Assembly: GCA_017535635.1 (NCBI GenBank) | Contig: JAFXTU010000059.1 | Span: 1 to 64,000 of the forward strand | Origin: Oscillospiraceae bacterium | Lineage (GTDB): Bacteria > Bacillota > Clostridia > Oscillospirales > Oscillospiraceae | Length of the DNA stretch: 64,000 nucleotides | Direction: 5' to 3' | Shown: positions 47,066 to 56,800 of the stretch, one piece after another | Layout of the letters: each line of letters begins with the position of its first letter | Position numbering within the stretch: position 1 is the first letter of the stretch | Notes under the pieces: model-generated | Seen by the model: the letters and a program-made list of their open reading frames with translations, nothing else | Database searches by the model: none | What the model was told of the DNA's origin: nothing | Position numbers and translations under genes: made by a program

Positions 47066-49824
47066 CAGCGGTCCCTTCCGTGGCAGTACTTGTATTTTTT
47101 CCCACTGCCGCAGGGGCAGAGCTCGTTCCGCCCGATCTTGGTCTTGCGGACCGGCTGGGCCTTCTCCTGCTCACCGCCCAGATTGTTGAGAGATTCCTTG
47201 GCCACCCTGTGCCTCTGTACACTTTCCTCCGGCCTCTTGATCTCTACCGTCAGGATCTTCCGGGTCACTTCGGATTTGATGCCGTTGATCATGGCGTCGA
47301 ACATCTCAAAGCCTTCCTGCTTGTAAGCGTCGATGGGCTTGGTGTTGCCGTAGCCCCGAAGGCCGATGCCCCGACGGAGATCGTCCATGGCGTCGATGTG
47401 CTCCATCCAGTTCTCGTCCACAGCCCGAAGGAGGATCACCCGCTCCAGTTCCCGCATCACGGGAGTCTCGGTGCCCGGCAGGAAGCCGAAACGCTTTTCC
47501 TTGGCATCCAGGTATTCAAACGCCAGCTGCTTGAGCCGGTCCAGAAGGTATTCCTTCGTATAGCTGTTGAGCTCCACCACCGTGGGCTGAAAATCCTCTT
47601 CCTTCACAAACAGGCTCTTGTAGGGAGCAATGATGGTCTGCAGCTCATTCAGATCGCTGACAAACCCCTTTTCCTTCATGGCATCCGACATGTTCATCTC
47701 AATGGTGTCGGCCACCATATTGCGGATGCTCTGGCTCACGTCCTCCCCGTCCAACACCTGCTTGCGCTGCTTATAGATGAGCTCACGCTGCTGGTTCATC
47801 ACGTCGTCGTATTCCAGTACCGTCTTCCGGGACTGGAAATTGCGGCTCTCCACCCGTTTCTGTGCGTTCTCCAGGGCATTGGAGATGAGCTTGTTGTCGA
47901 TGGGCATATCGTCCTCCATGCCCATGCCCTCCATGATGGCCTGGACCCGCTCGCCGCCGAAGAGACGCATCAGGTCGTCCGTCATGGCGATATAGAAGCG
48001 GGTCTCGCCCGGGTCGCCCTGACGGCCGCTGCGGCCCCGGAGCTGGTTGTCGATGCGCCGGGACTCGTGCCGTTCCGTGCCCAGGATAAAGAGGCCGCCG
48101 GCGGCCTTGACCTTCTCCGCCTCCGTACTGGTCTCCGCTTTGTGGGCGGCCATGGCGCTCTGGAAGAGCTCCCGGGCACTCAGAATGCGTTCGTCGGAAG
48201 TATCGCCGTAGCCCGTGGCCTCATTGATCTCCTCTTCGGTGTACTCCGCCTTGCGGAGATCGTTCTTCGCCATGTATTCCGGGTTGCCGCCCAGCATGAT
48301 GTCCGTGCCTCGCCCGGCCATGTTGGTGGCGATGGTGACGGCGCCGAACTTGCCCGCCTGGGCCACGATCTCCGCTTCCCTCTCATGCTGCTTGGCGTTG
48401 AGAACGTTGTGGGGAATCTTCTTTTGGCTCAGCAGGCGGCTGAGATGCTCGCTCTTCTCAATGGAGATGGTACCCACCAGCACCGGCTGCCCCTTCTCAT
48501 GGCAGGCGGCAATCTGCTGGAGAATGGCGGCGTCCTTCCCCTCTCCATTTTTGTAGATCACGTCCGGACGGTCCAGACGGATCACGGGCTTGTTTGTGGG
48601 GATCTCCACCACGTCCAGATTGTAAATGGTGTTGAATTCCTCCTCCTCCGTGAGGGCCGTGCCGGTCATGCCGCTGAGCTTCTGGTACATGCGGAAGAAG
48701 TTCTGGAAGGTGATGGTGGCCAGGGTCTTGTTTTCCGACTGGACCTGGACCCCCTCCTTGGCCTCGGTGGCCTGGTGCAGACCCTCGTTGTAGCGGCGGC
48801 CGAACATGAGGCGGCCGGTGAATTCATCCACGATGATGATCTCCCCATCCTTGATGACGTAGTCCACGTCCCGCTTCATGACGCCGTGGGCCTTCAGGGC
48901 CTGGTTGATGTGGTGGCTGAGGGTGCTGTTTTCCAGGTCGCCCAGGTTCTCAATGCCGAAGTGCTGCTCCGCCTTGGCGATGCCCCGGGCCGTCAGGGTG
49001 GCGGTGTTGGCCTTTTCATCCACGATGTAGTCGGCATCGACGTTTTCGTCCTCCTCCTGCTTTTCATCGGTGGAGGCGTAGACCTTCTTTTTCAGACGCC
49101 GCACAAAGAGGTCCGCCTGCTGGTAGAGGTCCGTGGAGTCGTCGCCCTTGCCGGAGATGATCAGCGGCGTCCGCGCCTCGTCGATGAGGATGGAGTCCAC
49201 CTCGTCCACGATGGCAAAGACATGGCCCCGCTGCACCAGTTCCTTCTTATACACGGCCATGTTGTCCCGCAGGTAGTCGAAGCCCAGCTCGTTGTTGGTG
49301 CCGTAGGTGATGTCGGCCGCATAGGCCGCCCGCCGCTCTTCGCTGGAGAGCCCGTGGACGATGAGGCCCACGCTGAGGCCCAGAAAGCGGTGGACCTTTC
49401 CCATCCACTCGCTGTCCCGCTTGGCCAGATAGTCGTTCACCGTCACGATATGGACGCCCTGGCCGTTCAGGGCGTTGAGATAGGCCGGCAGCGTGGCTAC
49501 CAGGGTCTTGCCCTCGCCGGTCTTCATTTCGGCGATCCGGCCCTGGTGCAGGACCACGCCGCCGATGAGCTGCACCGGATAATGACGCATTCCCAGTACC
49601 CGGCCTGCCGCCTCCCGCACCGTGGCAAAGGCCTCCGGCAGGATGTCGTCCAGGGTCTCCCCCGCAGCCAGCCGGTTTTTGAATTCCGGGGTCTTGGCCT
49701 TGAGTTCTTCGTCGGAAAGGCGCTGATAGCTCTCTTCCATGGCTTCGATCTTCTCTACCAGGGGCATGATCTTCTTGACCTCCCGGCTGGACCGGGAGCC
49801 AAACAGCTTCGTAATAATGCTCAT
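47065..49824 (-). CDS. secA: Preprotein translocase ATPase SecA
   Basis: 919 residues. Motor with Walker [46 protein letters not shown] and [16 protein letters not shown]-terminal SEC-C zinc motif [14 protein letters not shown] is intact. Drives Sec export. Usually followed by prfB; here pgeF follows with a 1-bp overlap. Confidence 0.97.
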   Translation of the reverse strand: MSIITKLFGSRSSREVKKIMPLVEKIEAMEESYQRLSDEELKAKTPEFKNRLAAGETLDDILPEAFATVREAAGRVLGMRHYPVQLIGGVVLHQGRIAEMKTGEGKTLVATLPAYLNALNGQGVHIVTVNDYLAKRDSEWMGKVHRFLGLSVGLIVHGLSSEERRAAYAADITYGTNNELGFDYLRDNMAVYKKELVQRGHVFAIVDEVDSILIDEARTPLIISGKGDDSTDLYQQADLFVRRLKKKVYASTDEKQEEDENVDADYIVDEKANTATLTARGIAKAEQHFGIENLGDLENSTLSHHINQALKAHGVMKRDVDYVIKDGEIIIVDEFTGRLMFGRRYNEGLHQATEAKEGVQVQSENKTLATITFQNFFRMYQKLSGMTGTALTEEEEFNTIYNLDVVEIPTNKPVIRLDRPDVIYKNGEGKDAAILQQIAACHEKGQPVLVGTISIEKSEHLSRLLSQKKIPHNVLNAKQHEREAEIVAQAGKFGAVTIATNMAGRGTDIMLGGNPEYMAKNDLRKAEYTEEEINEATGYGDTSDERILSARELFQSAMAAHKAETSTEAEKVKAAGGLFILGTERHESRRIDNQLRGRSGRQGDPGETRFYIAMTDDLMRLFGGERVQAIMEGMGMEDDMPIDNKLISNALENAQKRVESRNFQSRKTVLEYDDVMNQQRELIYKQRKQVLDGEDVSQSIRNMVADTIEMNMSDAMKEKGFVSDLNELQTIIAPYKSLFVKEEDFQPTVVELNSYTKEYLLDRLKQLAFEYLDAKEKRFGFLPGTETPVMRELERVILLRAVDENWMEHIDAMDDLRRGIGLRGYGNTKPIDAYKQEGFEMFDAMINGIKSEVTRKILTVEIKRPEESVQRHRVAKESLNNLGGEQEKAQPVRKTKIGRNELCPCGSGKKYKYCHGRDR

Positions 49825-49867
49825 ATAGTTAAAACCGCCTTGTTGTGAATGATCGGATCATTTTGTT

Positions 49868-49873
49868 ATTATA
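49868..49873 (-). promoter_or_regulatory. Candidate -10 of the secA promoter
   Basis: Minus strand TGATATAATAAC, an exact TATAAT; the -35 region is AT-rich without a good TTGACA match. Confidence 0.4.
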
Positions 49874-49947
49874 TCACCCGTTTGTAAAAAAATAAAGTGC
49901 GGGATGGCAAAAGTTGGCGTTCACTTCCAAGGGACCTCCGCGGTGTA

Positions 49948-49976
49948 TTTACAATTCCCTTCCAATCTGATAAACT
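49948..49976 (+). promoter_or_regulatory. Promoter for the MutS-like pair and ylmH
   Basis: TTTACA (49948-49953), 17-bp spacer, TAAACT (49971-49976). The predicted start of transcription (about 49983) excludes the upstream GTG at 49980 as start codon. Confidence 0.6.
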
Positions 49977-50009
49977 GCTGTGGATTCTGAACCAAAGGAA
50001 GCTTTGTCT

Positions 50010-51476
50010 ATGAGCTATCCAAGCTTGCTGTTTTCCGACCGGGCCTCCGGCGTCCGAGTGGAACCCCACGTCTTTGAGGACGTGAAGCTCACCGCCTTTT
50101 TTTCGGAGGAGTCGGTAGGCGCCATGCGCATCCTCTGCCGCCCGGAGGACATTCCGCTCCGTCAGGAGCTGCTTCGTTTCCTGAGTGAGGACCCCGCCTC
50201 CGGCAGAACGCTGCAGGAGCTCTCCGGGATCACGGTGGAGCTCCAGCGGCTCCACGCGGCCCTGCAGGACGTAAAGTGCGAAAACGAGCGGCACTATGTT
50301 TTTGTGGGCCTGATGGCCGCTGTGGCGGACTTTGCGGAGAAGGCAGCCGGCCTGCCGAAGGAGAGCGGCGCGCTGCTCCGGCGCTTCGGCGCCCGCTTCC
50401 GTGCCGACGCCGCCAATCCGGAGTGGTCCAGGCTGGCGGAACGGGCCAGGTCTCTCCGGGAAAAGGCGGAGATCGCCCGGCGGGAGACCTTCCGCATGGC
50501 CGGAGACAACCTCTGGATGCGGCCGGACTATCGGGAGAGCTATGTGGACCGGCTGCTGCGCTGCGCCGATGAGTTGGGTCTGGAGCCCATGCGTCCCCGC
50601 CGGGACGTTTCCCTTCGGCTGGACGCCCGGATGGTGAACGCTCTGGCCAGACTCCACCCCGAGGCTTTTCTGGCCTTTCGGGAATTCTATACCGAATTCG
50701 GCGGGAAATTCGACGAGACCATTCTCAGCTACCGCTTTGAGCTGAATTTCTACCTGGAGGCCCTGGCGCTGATGGAGCGCATCCGGGCCGCCGGGCTTCC
50801 CCTTTGCTGGCCCGAGACCAGCTCCCGGCGCCGCCTGGAGATCCGGGAGCTCTATGACATCTCCCTGCTGTTGAAAGAGGGCGTGAGCATCGTCCCCAAC
50901 GATGCTCTTTTCACGGAGGAGGAACCCTTCTTCTTCCTCACCGGGGCCAACGGCGGAGGCAAGACCACCTACCTCCGGGCCATCGGCATCGCGGTCCTTC
51001 TGTATCTCTCCGGCTGTCCCGTCTGCGCTGAAACGGCGGAGATCCGTCCCTTCCGCAGCGTTTTCACTCATTTCCCCAAGGATGAGCGCTTTGAGGCCGA
51101 CGGCAGATATGCCGACGAGCAGAAACGGGTTGGCGGGATCCTGGCTTCTCACGGGGGAGATAGCCTCATTCTGCTGAATGAGACCTATTCCACCACCAAC
51201 GAGGAGCTGGCCGTCAGCAGCACCCTGGAGCTCACGGAAAAGCTGAAATCCAGCGGCAGCTTTACCCTCTATATCACCCACCAGCGGGGTCTGGAGAGTG
51301 CCGGGGTCCCCTTTCTCAGCGTCATCGTGGACGCTCGCGACCAGAACCGGAGGACCTACCGCATCGCCCGGCGAAAGGAATTCGAGAGCTCCTTTGCCTT
51401 GGACATCCTTCGGCGATACAGCCTGGACGAGGAGAGCCTGATACGCCGGTTCCCCGGAGAGGAGGCAGGAGCATGA
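50010..51476 (+). CDS. MutS-like ATPase (no mismatch-binding domain), first of a pair
   Basis: 488 residues from ATG 50010 (AAGGAAG upstream). Helical lever/clamp region (about 50-290), then a MutS-type ABC ATPase: Walker A TGANGGGKTTYLR (about 311), QKRVGGILASHGG, Walker B SLILLNETYSTTNEE with Asn where MutS has Asp (DE), and THQRGLE. Lacks MutS domain I (no Phe-x-Glu) and any Smr domain, so it is neither MutS1 nor MutS2. Overlaps its paralogue by 4 bp (ATGA). Function unknown. Confidence 0.8.
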   Translation: MSYPSLLFSDRASGVRVEPHVFEDVKLTAFFSEESVGAMRILCRPEDIPLRQELLRFLSEDPASGRTLQELSGITVELQRLHAALQDVKCENERHYVFVGLMAAVADFAEKAAGLPKESGALLRRFGARFRADAANPEWSRLAERARSLREKAEIARRETFRMAGDNLWMRPDYRESYVDRLLRCADELGLEPMRPRRDVSLRLDARMVNALARLHPEAFLAFREFYTEFGGKFDETILSYRFELNFYLEALALMERIRAAGLPLCWPETSSRRRLEIRELYDISLLLKEGVSIVPNDALFTEEEPFFFLTGANGGGKTTYLRAIGIAVLLYLSGCPVCAETAEIRPFRSVFTHFPKDERFEADGRYADEQKRVGGILASHGGDSLILLNETYSTTNEELAVSSTLELTEKLKSSGSFTLYITHQRGLESAGVPFLSVIVDARDQNRRTYRIARRKEFESSFALDILRRYSLDEESLIRRFPGEEAGA

Positions 51477-52984
51477 AATTCAGCCTGTTGTTCCCTGCGG
51501 AGGAGGAGACAAGAGAATTCTCCGTGACCCCCTACCGGGAGGCCATGGAGGAGACCGTCTACGATCTCTCTGTGGACAAGGCCGTTCTGGAGCTCTGCTC
51601 CGGCGGCGAAGAGGGCCGCTATACCCTGGAGGTCCTGAAAAACCCGCTGAAAACCGTAGAGGAGATCGAATACCGGCAGGCGGTCCTGCTGGACTTCGTG
51701 GGCAATCCCCATCTTTTGGAGGAACTGCAGGAGATCTTCAAGAATTACGACACCCTCCAGAGCGACTGGCGGGAGATGCAGACGGGCATCTACACCTACG
51801 GCGTTCCCCAGACCTCCGGCGGCATTCTGGACGCCACTTATGAAGCCTTGAAGCTCACCGCCGCCTTTGCCCGGAAAACCGTCAGCTATTTCCGCTCCGT
51901 CTATGAGACCGTGGGCAAATATGAGGTGACCTCCCAGGGGCTCCGGGGCATCCGGGAATACTGCCGGGAAATGATGGAGAACCGCTCCCTGGATGAGATC
52001 GGCTCCATCTCCGCCTTATTTGAGCGGGAGACCGTGGCCCAATACCGCTTTAAGGTGAGAACGGAGACGGACGACACCCTGCGCATCGTTTCCGCCAGCC
52101 TCCAGGAGGCCCTGGAGCTGGAGGACGCAAGCCTTGCGGGAAAAATGAAGCGCCTGGCGGCAAAACTCACCAAAACCGCACCGCCTCCGGACGACACCCC
52201 GGAGGTGGACATGGGGGAATTCCACCTGGAGACCGCCAGGAGCATCCTCAACGAGGCCCTGTACGAGCTGTATACCGTACTGGGCGGCATTGCCGGAAAC
52301 ATCTATGAGTTCTTCCGGGGTCTGAGCGGTGAGCTGGGCTTTTACGACACCGGGCTCCGCTTCGTGCGGAGGCTCGCGGAGGCCGGGGCCCCCTTCTGCA
52401 TGCCGAAGCTCCTCCCCGGAGAGGACGACTGCTTCCGGGCCAAAGGGCTCTACGATCTGCACCTGCTTCTGGAGGGCATGCCCATCGGGGACATCGTGCG
52501 CAACGACGTCCGAATCGAAAACTGCGACGGGACGCTGATCCGCGGCGCGAATTCCACAGGCAAGACCTGCACCATCCGCTCCATCGGCGCTCTGATCCTT
52601 TTTGCCCAGGCGGGCTTCCCGGTCTGCGCGGAGAGCGCAGAGGTAAGCCTGCGGGAGATGCTCTTCTGCCAGTTCTCCTCCGCAGAAAAGGACTTCGACG
52701 CCTCCGACGCCGCCGGGCGCTTTGAAGGAGAAGTCAAGGAAGTGGCCGCCATCCTCCGGCAGGTCACGCCCCAGTCCCTGGTCCTTTTCAACGAGACCTT
52801 CCAGACCACCTCCTATGCCGAGGGGGCGGCGGGGATGGTCCACATCCTGGAGGCCCTGTCCAGGGCCGGAAGCCGCTATATCTTTGTGACCCACATGCCG
52901 GTCTTTGACCGGATGAGCTCTCCCCGGGTCCTGAAGCTGGAATTCGGCCGGGACTACCGGATCACCAGGCTGGAAAAATGCTGA
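51473..52984 (+). CDS. MutS-like ATPase, second of a pair
   Basis: 503 residues. Same layout as its neighbour: helical region (about 20-330), ATPase with Walker A RGANSTGKTCTIR (about 357), PVCAESAEVSL, Walker B SLVLFNETFQTTSYAEG (again Asn-Glu), and VTHMPVF. Like the first, no mismatch-recognition or nuclease domain. The two share the PVCAE(T/S)AE block after Walker A and are likely to form a heterodimer, as MutS ATPases work as composite dimers (inference). Overlaps ylmH by 7 bp. Confidence 0.8.
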   Translation: MKFSLLFPAEEETREFSVTPYREAMEETVYDLSVDKAVLELCSGGEEGRYTLEVLKNPLKTVEEIEYRQAVLLDFVGNPHLLEELQEIFKNYDTLQSDWREMQTGIYTYGVPQTSGGILDATYEALKLTAAFARKTVSYFRSVYETVGKYEVTSQGLRGIREYCREMMENRSLDEIGSISALFERETVAQYRFKVRTETDDTLRIVSASLQEALELEDASLAGKMKRLAAKLTKTAPPPDDTPEVDMGEFHLETARSILNEALYELYTVLGGIAGNIYEFFRGLSGELGFYDTGLRFVRRLAEAGAPFCMPKLLPGEDDCFRAKGLYDLHLLLEGMPIGDIVRNDVRIENCDGTLIRGANSTGKTCTIRSIGALILFAQAGFPVCAESAEVSLREMLFCQFSSAEKDFDASDAAGRFEGEVKEVAAILRQVTPQSLVLFNETFQTTSYAEGAAGMVHILEALSRAGSRYIFVTHMPVFDRMSSPRVLKLEFGRDYRITRLEKC

Positions 52985-53778
52985 ACCGGGAATACCGCGC
53001 CGAGCTGCTCCGCAAGTACGCCCGCAGCGCCGAGGACGACGAGCTGCTGGCCCGGGTGCTGGACAAGATCGACATTCGGGAGCGCTCCGGGCGAATGCAG
53101 CACAGCCGATTCCTCTCGGAACGGGACCGACTCTGCATCGAGCCCGTCCTCCGGGAATTGGGAACGACTGCGGTGTTCTGGGGAGGCTGCCCGGAAGCGG
53201 AACGAACGGTATTCATCCTCCCTGCCGACTGGCAGACGGAGGAACAGGTCAGGACCGGAGAGGATTCCCCCGTATGCGTGCTCCGGGCCCATTGGCGGGG
53301 TGCGGAGGGGCTTGGCCACCGGGATTTCCTGGGGGCCCTCATGGCCCTGGGCATTGAGAGGGACCTGATCGGGGACATCATCCCACGGGAGGGAAGCTGC
53401 GATATCGTCCTGCTCCGGGAGATCGCCCCCTATGTCCTGCAGAACCTGTCCTCCGCCGGGCGGACTGCCCTGACCCTGGAGGAGATCCCGGAGGCGGAGG
53501 CCCGGGAAGCGGAATTCCGCCTGATCCGGGATACCGTGGCCAGTCTTCGGCTGGATGCCATCGTAGGGAGCGGGTTTTCCCTCTCCAGAGAGAAGGCTTC
53601 CGCCGCCATCCGGGCGGGAAGGGTCACGCTGAACGGCATGGAGTGCCTCAAGCCGGACAAGCCGGTGGAAGCGGGCTCAAAAATCTCCCTCCGGGGCCTG
53701 GGAAAGATCCGGCTGGCGGAGGCCGGCGGCCTCAGCCGCAAGGGAAGGACCCAGGTGCTCATCCATCGATTCGTATAG
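52978..53778 (+). CDS. ylmH: S4-domain RNA-binding protein YlmH
   Basis: 266 residues. N-terminal YlmH region (HRDFLGALMALGIERDLIGDI is its signature, in pieces) and C-terminal S4 domain (GSGFSLSREKASAAIRAGR, VTLNG). In Bacillus YlmH sits in the ylm/divIVA cell-division cluster and has been linked to ribosome rescue; here it follows the MutS-like pair instead. Confidence 0.9.
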   Translation: MLNREYRAELLRKYARSAEDDELLARVLDKIDIRERSGRMQHSRFLSERDRLCIEPVLRELGTTAVFWGGCPEAERTVFILPADWQTEEQVRTGEDSPVCVLRAHWRGAEGLGHRDFLGALMALGIERDLIGDIIPREGSCDIVLLREIAPYVLQNLSSAGRTALTLEEIPEAEAREAEFRLIRDTVASLRLDAIVGSGFSLSREKASAAIRAGRVTLNGMECLKPDKPVEAGSKISLRGLGKIRLAEAGGLSRKGRTQVLIHRFV

Positions 53779-53806
53779 CCTGATCCATATCTGTCCATGG
53801 AATCTG

Positions 53807-53838
53807 TTGAGGGAGCGGACCGCGGTCCGCTCCCTCAA
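53807..53838. terminator. Bidirectional terminator between ylmH and the large SLH gene
   Basis: Perfect 32-bp palindrome (16-bp arms, ttgagggagcggaccg and its complement, no loop bases) placed between convergent stops. T-runs are short on both sides. Confidence 0.7.
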
Positions 53839-53865
53839 TCACATGTTATGGGTTATTTCGTTTTC

Positions 53866-56800
53866 TCAGCTCTGGGGCTCCTCCCATTCCGGCTTCACCG
53901 GCACATGCTCCACGTCGACGGTCACACCCTCCGGCAGGAGAATGGTCATCGCCAGTCCGGGATCGTCATCCGGCCCGGCGGCAAACCACGCTTCTCCGGC
54001 CTTCTTCGACAGGTGCGTTTTCTCCTCTCCATCGACATGGTATTCATCTTCGTGATACATCCACTGGCTGTCCACATACAGATCATAGAGTACAGAATCG
54101 TCGTCGATCCCGATGTATACGCAGGGCTCCTCGGTATACTCCCTGACGCCGAAAATATGAGGATCGATCCGGTATCCGTTCACGCTCACCCAGGTGGAGA
54201 CATAATCGTTCCCGGAGGGTCCGGCAAAGGCCAAATCGCTCCCGAGGACCCGGATCACGGCATTCTTCGCCTCCACGATCTCGATCCCGCAGCCCCACTG
54301 CATGTACTCTCCGTCGTTATGAGACCGGAGCTCCGCGGGATTGCTGCCCAGCGCCACCCGCGTGGGGGCCCACATGTCAGAGATGCTGATGACTTCCACC
54401 GCGGAGGCGTCCAACTCCGTGATGTCCACACTGCCCTGCATGATGCGCAGTTCGTTGTAAGCCGGCATGACCCCGCAGAGCTTCACGGGAGTCTCACCTG
54501 CGTCGGCGTCGATCTGGAGGACGCTCCAGTTTCTCCCCAGCTCCCCGTTGAACTCATCCCAGGTCCTCAGGTTGAACCCGTCATCGTACCCGGACGAAAC
54601 GTCGACGGAGGTGCTGCCCACCGTCAGGGCCGAAGCGCTGTTGTAAGCCCTGAGCCATGCGCCGGGCTGGTTGTTCAGTTCACCGTTCACCTCCAGCCGT
54701 GCTGCCTCATTGCTGCCCGCCGAGCCGAGGGTGATGCTCTGGTTATTATCCAGGCTGTTTACCCGCAGGACACCTTCTACGGTGATATCCCCGTCGTTCC
54801 ACAGATGGCCTCCCAGGGTGAGGGCAGCTCCATGCTCCACGATCAGGCCGCTGCCCGGCTCGATGTTCATATCCATGAGCATGGACACGTTCTCCGTCAC
54901 GGTGATGGCGCAGTCCTCCCGGATATACACCCGGTGGAAGGGAGGATCGGAAGAGAGCGCAGCCGTCTTCAGTCCGGCAAGTGTGCGGGCCTCAAAGGCG
55001 CTGACCGCGTTGTCCGGGGCGCCCGTCACAGGGCAGTCCTCGGGACGGAATATGCTCCCGTCGTAGACCATCTCCCAGTTTTCCTCATCAAAGACACCGC
55101 CCTCGTGATACCGCACCTCAAAGACGCCGTCGTTTTCCACGGTGCCGGTGCAGGCGAAGCTGCCGTAGCTCCAGATCTCCACCAGACCGTGATCGATATG
55201 GGGAATGCCCTGCTCCCAGTCCTCTTCCTGCTCGCTCTGGATCACCAGCGTACCCCGGACGTCCAGCTTATTGGGAACAAAGAATTCCATCCTGTCCTCC
55301 ATGCCGTTCACCCGAAGCGCGTTATCCCGCGCCACGGTCAGGGTGACGCCCTCGGGAACGGTCAGGACGGTACCGACCGCGGTATAACCCAGGTGAGCGC
55401 CTTCCGCTCCCGCTTCCGCCTCGACCCAGTCCTGGAGCGCCTCGTCCCAGCGATACCACCTTTCCTCTTCATGGTTCTGGAGCCAGTAATCGCGGAAAGA
55501 ACCCAGGGTCAGGTCTTCGGTCAGGGTGATGTCCCCGCAGATGTCCATCCGATTGTAGCGGTTGTCGCAGGAAACGCTGTCGTCCTCAAAGGCTGCGATC
55601 CTTCTGAGCTGCTCCGCCTCGGCGGCCTTCATGCCCGCAAGGTCGAAGACCTGCGCCGCATAGTCGCACCAGTGGGAGTCGTTCTGTTTCTGATTCCAGG
55701 TGGTAAAGAAATCCTCGAAGCCGCTCAGGTCGCAGGGGTTGTAGTCCGCTCCGTACTGGTCCGTGATGCGCAGATATCCCTCGTTCAGGAACTCGCCGCC
55801 GCTGGGGACCGTGATGCTGCCGCCCCGGATATCCAGGCCGGAGGAGTTATAAGTGACCAGCTTGCCTGGAGAGGCCTGCGTATAGTCCGTATCCGAAAGG
55901 TCCAGACTGCCGTTGTTGACGAGACTGCCCCGGTTCACCAGACTGCCGCCCCGCATCGCCAGCATGGCCCAGGAGCCGTTGTCGGTCTCACCCACACCGG
56001 TGATCGCGTCGTTGTTCAGCGTACCGGCGACCGTAACGGAAGTATCTTCGCAGAAAATAATGCTTCGGTTGTTGAAGGTCGCTCCCGCTTCCAGGGTGAG
56101 GACGGCGCCCGAGAGGTTGAGATCCCCGAGATTCTCGACCGTGCCTCCCAGGAACCGGACGCTGCCGTTGAGCGAGGAATTCCCGTCCAGGATAACGCTG
56201 CCGCTGCTCTCCAGGCTGCCTCCGGCGTCCAGGAAGGAATCCGTAAATCTCAGGGACGCCCCCGCTTCCACTGCAATGTTCATGGAGATATAGCTGTCGA
56301 TCAGCTCCAGGCTCACGCCGGAGGGAACGGTGAGGGTATAGGTATTCCCGAACGCCTCCTGATCGATCGGCCCCAGGATGGCCAGCGCGAGAACGTCGCT
56401 GCGGTTGACCCGGATGTCTGTCCCGAAGGAAGTGACTCCGTTGCCTCCCTCAAAGCGAAGACCCCGGACCCCTTCCGGGTCCTCCGGAGCATCGCCGATG
56501 AGCTGAACGGCGCAGTCCCGGCTGAAGCCGTAGGATCCATCGTTCAGATAAAGCGCTCCTTCGGGCGCCTGTACGATGAGCTTGGCCGGGGTCCGGAAGC
56601 GGCCATCTCCCAGCGCGGCTGCCTCCGCAAGACTGCTGTTGTTTCCGCTCAGGGTCAGCGTCCCCAGCACCCGCAGGGAATGACCGGCAGGAAGATTCAG
56701 ATTCTCCAGGCTGTCCGCCCCGGTGAGCTCGATGCGGGGGTAGAATTCCCAGATCTCTCCCTCGTCCTCGTCCCGATAGAGATGCTTTTCCGCCTCGGCC

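Noticed and set aside
47080-49848. A 922-codon open frame on the plus strand
   Set aside because: It is the shadow of secA, caused by high GC codon use; no recognisable motif.
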